Positions 25,006 through 30,357 of a DNA stretch of 30,357 nt are shown in pieces. Every line of letters starts with the position of its first letter. Positions within the stretch are counted from its first letter, which is position 1. The position numbers and the translations under genes were made by a program. The notes under the pieces were generated by a model, which had not been told where the DNA came from, searched no databases, and saw nothing but the letters and a program-made list of their open reading frames with translations. This DNA is from an uncultured Clostridia bacterium (GTDB taxonomy: Bacteria; Bacillota; Clostridia; Christensenellales; CAG-314): contig CAKQXG010000010.1 in NCBI GenBank assembly GCA_934281515.1, forward strand, positions 1 through 30,357, read 5' to 3'.

Positions 25006-27069
25006 ATGAACAAAAGACTGTTGCCTGCCTATCCGCTTTTTGTCAACGACCCGTTTTTTTCTATATGGTCGGGTGGAGATGTACTCAATCAAACCGACGC
25101 TATGTTTTGGAACGGACGTTTGCGCAAGACCTACGGCGTTGTAAACGCAGACGGACAAACATTCTCTTTTATGGGAATTGTAGAGGGGGCAACTCCGCTG
25201 GAACAAACAAATTTGAAAGTGACGGCTTTTGCCACCGAATACGGTTTTACTTGCGACAAATTTGATCTTTGCGTAAAGTTTGTATCGCCTTTGTTGCCTA
25301 CCGACGTGGAGTTGGCCGCTCGCCCCGTGTGCTACATGGGTTACGAAGTCACCCCCAAGCAAGCAATCGGCAAACTTACCGTGTCGCTTGCGTTGCACGA
25401 GTGTCACTGCTACGATCGCGTAGAAGATTTTGTCATTGGCGGCGCATTTGAAATGCAAGGTTACCAGACGGCGTTTTTCGGGCTTAACAGACAGCATCCG
25501 ATGTCGCACACCGGCGACAGTTTTGCCGCCGATTGGGGCTACTGGTACGTGTCGGCCGAGCAAGCGTACTTCTTTGCCGAAAGCGACTGGAACAAGTTTG
25601 TTGCCGACGGTACGATAGATTACACCTACATCGAACAAGACAAAAAATACATTGCCGGCTTCGACAGTTACGACGATGTTGTCGCGGGCAAAACGCTTGG
25701 CGGCAAAATGACCGTGGCTTTTGATGACCTTTGCTCGATTTTTTACTTCGGCGAGTGGCTCAAAGGATACTACTTCCGCAACGGAAAGAGTATTTTCGAC
25801 GCAATAGAACAAGCGTACAACGACTACGAAAGCACTCTTGCCAAACTGTCGGCGTTTGAAAACGACCTTGACAAGCGTTTGCAAGGCTACGACGAAGACT
25901 ACCGTTTGTTGTGTGTTGCCGCACTCCGTCAGACGATGGGCGCGCACAAGATAGTGCAAAACGCCAATGGACAGTTGCTGTTTTTGTCCAAGGAATGCCA
26001 CAGCAACGGTTGTATTGCAACGGCGGACATCACTTATCCGTCTATGCCGCTGTTTTTGCTGTACAATCCGTCGCTTGTACAAGGGATGCTTGCGCCGATA
26101 TTCGACTTTGCACGCATGCCCGTGTGGAAATACGACTTTGCTCCGCACGACGCAGGAACCTACCCGTATTGCCTGGGACAGATGTACGCCGTCAAGGGCA
26201 ATGCCGACAAAAACGACAGATTTGTGTCCAACATGTTCCGTCGCAACCGTCAAAGCGGCATTATCGTCAGCCACCCGATGGTGTACAAGTATCCGCAAAA
26301 CGCCGAAGTGTACAACTTCGACTGCCAGATGCCGATAGAAGAGTGCAGTAACATGATCATTGCCGCCTATGCTTCGGTTCGTTGCGGCGGCGACAGCAAG
26401 ATTCTGAGCGACAACTACGACCTGCTCAAAATCTGGTACGGCTATCTCGACCGCGCGGGACTTGTGCCCGAACGGCAGTTGTGTACCGATGACTTTGTGG
26501 AACGTCTCGGCAAAAACGTCAATCTGTCGGCAAAGGCGATTGTCGCGGTAAAGTGCTTTGCGCTTATTGCCGAACAACTCGGCCGCGCCGACGACAAACA
26601 ACGTGCCGAACAACGTCTCGCCGAGTACCTTGACGAGTTTTACAAGCACTTTGACGGTGCCGATCATCTGCCGCTTACCTATGACAGCGAGAACGACACA
26701 TACGGACTTAAGTACAACATGGCTTACGACGTGCTGTTTGGCTTCGGGCTGTTCGACAAGCAAATGCGCCAAATGGAAATCGAATACTATCTGACCAAGA
26801 TCGACAAGCTGGGAGTGCCACTTGACAATCGCTACGATCTTGCCAAGACCGATTGGATACTGTACGCATGCACGCTGACCGACGACCGCGCCAAACAACG
26901 CGACCTGTACAAGGGCGTTGCCGAGTTTTTGCGCACGTCGCCTTGCAGAGTGCCTTTCAGCGACCTGTATCACGTGCAGGGCGGACAAATAAAGGACTTC
27001 CAAAACCGCACAGTGCAGGGCGGAATTTATATACTGTTGCTAAAAGACGAACTGCAAAAGAACAAATAA
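25006..27069 (+). CDS. Glutaminase A-like protein (DUF4965/DUF1793), cytoplasmic
   Basis: A 687-residue protein of the family named after fungal glutaminase GtaA, widespread in polysaccharide loci of gut bacteria and predicted to have a six-hairpin (alpha/alpha) catalytic region. The N-terminal part opens with PLFVNDPFFSIWSGGD (11-26) and is beta-rich. The central hallmark DITYPSMPLFLLYNPSLVQG and YDFAPHDAGTYPYCLGQMY, and the C-terminal hallmark MPIEECSNMIIAAYA with LCTDDFVERLGKNVNLSAKA, match DUF4965 and DUF1793. There is no signal peptide, unlike many relatives, so it acts in the cytoplasm, perhaps on an imported oligosaccharide. Real activity in bacteria is poorly defined. The start at 25006 follows TTGGAGAAAAG; an in-frame ATG at 24958 is rejected. 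An esterase remnant is fused directly to its 3' end. Confidence 0.83.
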   Translation: MNKRLLPAYPLFVNDPFFSIWSGGDVLNQTDAMFWNGRLRKTYGVVNADGQTFSFMGIVEGATPLEQTNLKVTAFATEYGFTCDKFDLCVKFVSPLLPTDVELAARPVCYMGYEVTPKQAIGKLTVSLALHECHCYDRVEDFVIGGAFEMQGYQTAFFGLNRQHPMSHTGDSFAADWGYWYVSAEQAYFFAESDWNKFVADGTIDYTYIEQDKKYIAGFDSYDDVVAGKTLGGKMTVAFDDLCSIFYFGEWLKGYYFRNGKSIFDAIEQAYNDYESTLAKLSAFENDLDKRLQGYDEDYRLLCVAALRQTMGAHKIVQNANGQLLFLSKECHSNGCIATADITYPSMPLFLLYNPSLVQGMLAPIFDFARMPVWKYDFAPHDAGTYPYCLGQMYAVKGNADKNDRFVSNMFRRNRQSGIIVSHPMVYKYPQNAEVYNFDCQMPIEECSNMIIAAYASVRCGGDSKILSDNYDLLKIWYGYLDRAGLVPERQLCTDDFVERLGKNVNLSAKAIVAVKCFALIAEQLGRADDKQRAEQRLAEYLDEFYKHFDGADHLPLTYDSENDTYGLKYNMAYDVLFGFGLFDKQMRQMEIEYYLTKIDKLGVPLDNRYDLAKTDWILYACTLTDDRAKQRDLYKGVAEFLRTSPCRVPFSDLYHVQGGQIKDFQNRTVQGGIYILLLKDELQKNK

Positions 27070-27281
27070 CCGTCGCGGACCCCGACGGCGAACTTCTTTC
27101 GGCAAGGATGGCTTCGGCGTACTATGAGGCGCACGGACTGACAGGCGTAGTTGCGCCGCAAAAGATACAGTCCGATCTGCCGTACGCCGAGGGACATATC
27201 TGCTACCACCGTCGCACGGGCAAACACTCCATGACGCCGTTCGATTGGCAAGTATATACGGACATTTTGAAACGCATTTAG
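27066..27281 (+). pseudogene. C-terminal remnant of a CE15-like glucuronoyl esterase
   Basis: An open frame, shifted relative to the preceding gene and overlapping its stop, encodes about 71 residues that read like the end of a CE15 alpha/beta hydrolase: VADPDGELLSARMASAYYEA then GHICYHRRTGKHSMTPFDWQ, corresponding to the ADP.GEFLSA..AS and GYH.R.GKHD.T..DW blocks near the family's C-terminus. The rest of the protein (signal, Ser nucleophile, about 350 residues) is absent in all frames; upstream of 27066 the frame is antiparallel shadow of the DUF1793 domain. The only ATG (27109) lacks a ribosome binding site. It is most simply a gene decapitated by deletion. CE15 enzymes cut esters between lignin and glucuronic acid on xylan, fitting this locus. 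Family assignment is from recall of motifs. Confidence 0.55.
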
Positions 27282-27399
27282 CAAGTTGCGGCATACGTTT
27301 GGCAGATTGATTTGTATCGATTTTGCACATACGTATGCTTTTTTTTGTAATTATTGTGGCAAAATACTATTGGGCAAAGCGAGCGGTTTTGTTTTCCGC

Positions 27400-27428
27400 T
27401 TGCAACGCGGCGCACAATGTGGTATCAT
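27400..27428 (+). promoter_or_regulatory. Candidate promoter for the DUF624/ATPase pair
   Basis: TTGCAA (27400-27405) and TATCAT (27423-27428) are 17 bases apart with TGG ahead of the -10 box (extended -10). Start near 27435, leader about 90 bases. Upstream in the same 244-base gap are an 8-bp hairpin with one G-T pair (27379-27403) and the palindrome CATACGTATG (27328-27337) followed by eight T, which may weakly end upstream transcription. Confidence 0.5.
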
Positions 27429-27525
27429 TTACTGTGGCGGTTGCCTGCGGATGTAGCGTGTGGGCAGTCCGCTTGTTTGTGCAAAAGCATGCTCGTTGTC
27501 GTAAGTGACGGGCAAGGAGTAACTT

Positions 27526-28482
27526 ATGTCGGAATTTTTCAACAACATGATGTACGGCGACGGTAACAAAAAGGACTTTACGTCCGCCGATTTGCCGCGC
27601 ACTCGGGCGCAGGTGTACAAGCGGTTGCTTCGCACGCAGTGGGGCAAACTGTTTGCCGTCAATTTGTGGACGGCGTTGTTTTGCCTGCCTTTTTTTGCAT
27701 GGAGTATACTTTGCGTTGCCTATGGCTCGCGCTTTGACATTGCGACTGTCGACGGCATGCAGGCGTATGCGCGCTTTCTGATTACCTTGCGCTATCCGCT
27801 GACGGTGGTGTTCGGCATGGTGGCGTTTGTCGGGTTTGCAGGCGCATTTTACACGGTACGTAACCTTTGTTGGGGTATGCCGACGGCAACGACCCGCGCG
27901 TTTTTCCGTGGCGTGCGCTCATCTCGGGCGCAGTTTGTCGCCATTGGTTTTGTGGCTTCACTGCTGTATTGTTTGTTCGATTTTTCACTGACGGTATTGG
28001 ATTTTGCCGACTTCGCCACGATGCAAAAGGTGTTGTTGTATGCGCTTGTCGTCTTTGCCGCGCTGTTGCTTTGCGGCGGTTTGATGTTTGCGCTAAACCT
28101 GTGTTCTACCTACAAAATGTCGCTGTTTACCGCTGTAAAGAACTCATTTTTGTTTGCCGTCAAGTACGTGTGGAAAACACTCGGCGCACTGTGCGTAACG
28201 GTGCTGCCCTTTGTACTGCTAGGGTTGGTAGGCACAATCTGGATGCGCCTTGCCGTGTATGCGGTGTTGGCGTTGTTCGGGTTGGTGCATATTGCCGTGG
28301 TGTGGCATTTGTTTACAAACAGCGTGTTTGACAACCACATCAACAGGCAGTCCTATCCCGATTTCTATCGCAAAGGATTGGCTCCCGTAGGGACGCTCGA
28401 CGAAGCCAATCGTACGGACAAGGCGGCAGACAATAAGGATGCCGGCGACACGTGTCCGAATGACGAAACGGAGGTGCGGTAG
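27526..28482 (+). CDS. YesL-like DUF624 membrane protein
   Basis: A 318-residue integral membrane protein with about six hydrophobic segments (near 41-65, 88-112, 137-158, 166-190, 217-238 and 241-262), basic loops and a charged C-terminal tail of about 45 residues. The N-terminal MSEFFNNMMY and the layout of segments match the DUF624/YesL family, encoded beside carbohydrate ABC importers in many Bacillota. Its role is not established; an accessory or assembly part of the transporter is the usual guess. AAGGAGT lies before the ATG. The ATPase gene begins four bases after its stop, so the two are made together. Confidence 0.78.
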   Translation: MSEFFNNMMYGDGNKKDFTSADLPRTRAQVYKRLLRTQWGKLFAVNLWTALFCLPFFAWSILCVAYGSRFDIATVDGMQAYARFLITLRYPLTVVFGMVAFVGFAGAFYTVRNLCWGMPTATTRAFFRGVRSSRAQFVAIGFVASLLYCLFDFSLTVLDFADFATMQKVLLYALVVFAALLLCGGLMFALNLCSTYKMSLFTAVKNSFLFAVKYVWKTLGALCVTVLPFVLLGLVGTIWMRLAVYAVLALFGLVHIAVVWHLFTNSVFDNHINRQSYPDFYRKGLAPVGTLDEANRTDKAADNKDAGDTCPNDETEVR

Positions 28483-28485
28483 CCT

Positions 28486-30096
28486 ATGACAAAACTTGTC
28501 GCCAACAATTTGTTCAAGGTGTACGACAACGGTACAACTGCGCTGCGCGGACTGTCTTTCGAGCTGTCCGACGGCGATTTTGTCAACGTAATGGGATCGT
28601 CGGGTTGCGGAAAAACCACGTTGCTTAAATGTATCGCAGGCGTGGAAGGATTGTCTAGCGGAGAGTTGTACTGTGACGGCGAGCTGCTCAACAATGTGGA
28701 CGTGCAGCAACGCAACGTCGCTCTTGTTTCGCAGGAGTTTTCGCTGTTTCCCAATATGACCGTGTTTGAAAACGTGCTGTTTGCGCTAAAAAAGCATCGC
28801 GCAACCTACGACGAAAAGTGCGCCGTCGTGTGGGATATACTGCACAAAACGGGGCTTGACGAAATACAAAACGCCTTTCCGCGGGAATTGAGCTACGGTC
28901 AACGGCAAAAGACGGCAATTGCACGCGCATTGGTCAAGCAGCCGCGGATAATTTTGTTTGACGAACCGTTAAGCAACCTTGACCCGATCGGCAAGGCAAC
29001 TTATCGTGCGCTTATAGGCGAAACAAAGCGTGCGTTCCCGTCGGCGCTGTACCTGTATGTTACTCACAACGGAGCCGACGCAATGGCGCTGGGCAACAAA
29101 ACGTTGTTGATGGACGGCGGCAAAGCGTTGCAGTTTGGCGATACAGACGATGTGTTTGCCAATCCCTGTTGTCTTACGGCAGCGCAGATTTGTCGCGAGC
29201 AATGTAACGCGCGGCAAGGCGTTGTAGGAGACAGCTGTGTGACAACCGACGACGGCGATGAGTCCATTTCGCCATACATGCAGGCAACTTTACGCGTGCC
29301 TGTCGGTAGCACTGTCACGGTCGTGGGCAACGGCAACAGAACGGGATTGTTTGATCTGCAGGGTAATGCCGTTTGCGGATGTATGCAGTCGGTGGCATTG
29401 CCGTGTAATGTCGGGCGTAACGACGTAACTATTGACGGCAAATCTTTTCCGCTCGGAGAGTTGTCCGACGGCGTGGTATGTACTGGCAACGGGTTTGCTG
29501 TATGCCCGACGGACAAAATAGTCGCCGATTTCGACATTGGCGGCACGCTTTCCGACGATAGAATTTCGGTCGTTTCAACGGTCGGTTACATTGACGACAA
29601 ACATATTGTTTGCAATTGTCTGGAACGAAAAATTACTATACGTATGCAAAATTTTGCGCAGAATTGCACAAATTTGCCTACGCTCGGCGCACAGTTGCGG
29701 CTATCTGTAAGTCTTGCCGACGTGCGTTTTGTCACTGACGACGGCAATGTGGCTGTTGCCGACTACCGTGTATACCCGAACTTCGCCGTAGCCAAGGTCG
29801 CGGACGGCAAGCACAACATAGTTGTCGTAGGCGGCATCAGGATAACGCTGCCATTTGCCGTTACTGGCAAAACGGTGCAATTGCAGTTTGCGCCGAACTG
29901 TTTTGCTGTGACCGATGACAAACGGCAACTTGCCGTCAAGCGTGTGCTAAACGTGCAGATCGGTACGTCGCAAACAATATTTTTTGCCGAAATTCATGGC
30001 TTTTGTCGCTACGTAACGGCAATTTTGCCGAACTATACGCCGTCGGCAAAACAACTCTACCTGCGCCCCGACCCGAAGGGAATTACACTAGTGTAA
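28486..30096 (+). CDS. MalK/UgpC-like sugar importer ATPase with enlarged C-terminus
   Basis: A 536-residue cytoplasmic ABC ATPase. Walker A GSSGCGKTT (37-45), Q-loop VSQEFSLFPNMTVFENV (81-97), signature LSYGQRQ (135-141), Walker B IILFDEP (155-161), D-loop SNLD and H-loop His194 in VTHNGADAM are all present. The FPNMTVFENV pattern and C-terminal TOBE-type beta domains are those of CUT1 sugar importers. Two oddities: the signature has Tyr in place of the first Gly of LSGGQ, and the regulatory part (about 240-536) is some 160 residues longer than in E. coli MalK (371), apparently with an extra beta-barrel repeat. It is the only ATPase in the window and may power the permeases at 12285-14097. 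CGGAGG precedes the ATG. Confidence 0.85.
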   Translation: MTKLVANNLFKVYDNGTTALRGLSFELSDGDFVNVMGSSGCGKTTLLKCIAGVEGLSSGELYCDGELLNNVDVQQRNVALVSQEFSLFPNMTVFENVLFALKKHRATYDEKCAVVWDILHKTGLDEIQNAFPRELSYGQRQKTAIARALVKQPRIILFDEPLSNLDPIGKATYRALIGETKRAFPSALYLYVTHNGADAMALGNKTLLMDGGKALQFGDTDDVFANPCCLTAAQICREQCNARQGVVGDSCVTTDDGDESISPYMQATLRVPVGSTVTVVGNGNRTGLFDLQGNAVCGCMQSVALPCNVGRNDVTIDGKSFPLGELSDGVVCTGNGFAVCPTDKIVADFDIGGTLSDDRISVVSTVGYIDDKHIVCNCLERKITIRMQNFAQNCTNLPTLGAQLRLSVSLADVRFVTDDGNVAVADYRVYPNFAVAKVADGKHNIVVVGGIRITLPFAVTGKTVQLQFAPNCFAVTDDKRQLAVKRVLNVQIGTSQTIFFAEIHGFCRYVTAILPNYTPSAKQLYLRPDPKGITLV

Positions 30097-30188
30097 ACAG
30101 TTTCTGATTTTTAATATTCGGATGATTGATTTTGGCTTACGTTATTTTCACAAATTTTTCATTCATTACGATAATGGTTACTTCGCTT

Positions 30189-30233
30189 GTCGTAGGCAAA
30201 CTTCGCTGTTTTGTCTGCGACTTTATTATATTT
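30189..30233 (+). terminator. Terminator-like hairpin after the ATPase gene
   Basis: GTCGTAGGCAAA (30189-30200) pairs with TTTGTCTGCGAC (30210-30221) through 12 pairs, two of them G-T, around a 9-base loop, and is followed by the T-rich TTTATTATATTT. It is about 90 bases after the stop codon, farther than usual, so it is a probable rather than certain terminator. Confidence 0.55.
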
Positions 30234-30274
30234 AAAAAAAATCTGCATTAAACAAAAAAACTATCGTCATATAC

Positions 30275-30306
30275 TTGACAGGGGGGGGGGGGCAAGAGAA
30301 TAAAAT
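30275..30306 (+). promoter_or_regulatory. Promoter with G12 spacer, possibly phase-variable
   Basis: A consensus -35 box TTGACA (30275-30280) is followed at once by twelve G (30281-30292), eight other bases and TAAAAT (30301-30306), a good -10 box. The spacer is 20 bases, three more than ideal. Loss of three G would restore 17. Poly-G tracts of this length change length during replication, so this promoter could switch on and off. The gene it would drive lies beyond the window; an ATG at 30317 stays open to the end but has no clear ribosome binding site. Confidence 0.5.
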
Positions 30307-30357
30307 ATAAGCGAGAATGAGACATTGCGCCCGTTTTGCAAACAAACGCACGACATA

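Noticed and set aside
24892..27003. A 703-codon minus-strand open frame antisense to the glutaminase-like gene, and similar long antisense frames such as 4994-6247.
   Set aside because: They mirror real genes, lack ribosome binding sites and family motifs, and their residue composition is odd. Codon choice on the + strand (few TTA, CTA, TCA) explains them.
30317..30357. An ATG open to the window end after the G-tract promoter.
   Set aside because: Only 13 codons are visible, there is no convincing ribosome binding site, and the predicted transcript would be nearly leaderless.
1..30357. CRISPR arrays, tRNA or rRNA genes, insertion sequences and phage genes.
   Set aside because: No regularly spaced repeats, cloverleaf-like sequences, transposase or phage motifs were seen on reading both strands; the only long direct repeat is inside the giant lipoprotein gene.

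Overview
The window looks like an accessory plant-polysaccharide locus from an anaerobic, probably gut-associated member of the Clostridia (Bacillota). This is inferred from strong AGGAGG-type ribosome binding sites, sigma-A-like promoters, many lipobox-bearing lipoproteins, a CUT1-type sugar ABC transporter, a YesL-like (DUF624) protein and a clostridial surface-protein tail. Species cannot be given from sequence alone. No transposase, integrase, phage gene, tRNA, rRNA or CRISPR array was seen.

Layout. (1) 1-2740: end of an unknown gene, then a secreted GH127-type beta-L-arabinofuranosidase lipoprotein, closed by a strong bidirectional terminator. (2) 2805-9127: a leftward AraC regulator, diverging from a rightward catabolic run: TIM-barrel sugar isomerase, two paralogous Gfo/Idh/MocA dehydrogenases, uronate isomerase (uxaC) and a second TIM-barrel isomerase, ended by a terminator. 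(3) 9188-14097: a perfect long hairpin and a second leftward AraC regulator, diverging from a sugar-binding lipoprotein and two CUT1 permeases. (4) 14252-24886: GH43 lipoprotein, two very large lipoproteins built only of binding modules (CBM9-like, Big_2, LamG-like, Cys/His-rich), and an SGNH/SASA-type carbohydrate esterase with a C-terminal membrane tail. (5) 25006-27281: a cytoplasmic glutaminase A-like (DUF4965/DUF1793) protein followed by what looks like the severed C-terminus of a CE15 glucuronoyl esterase. (6) 27526-30096: DUF624 membrane protein and a MalK/UgpC-type ATPase that could energise the transporter. (7) 30097-30357: AT-rich gene-free DNA with a terminator-like hairpin and a consensus -35 box followed by twelve G residues.

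How it may work together (inference): surface lipoproteins capture an acetylated arabinose- and uronate-bearing glycan such as glucuronoarabinoxylan or pectin side chains; GH127, GH43 and the esterase trim it; the ABC transporter imports the products, with its ATPase encoded about 14 kb downstream; isomerases and dehydrogenases process them, uronic acids entering through UxaC. Two AraC regulators each sit divergently to a unit and probably sense the imported sugars.

Most worth following up: the possible phase-variable promoter at the right end, the CE15 remnant, the two non-catalytic surface lipoproteins with a recent internal duplication and an unnamed module, and the doubled dehydrogenase/isomerase set around uxaC.
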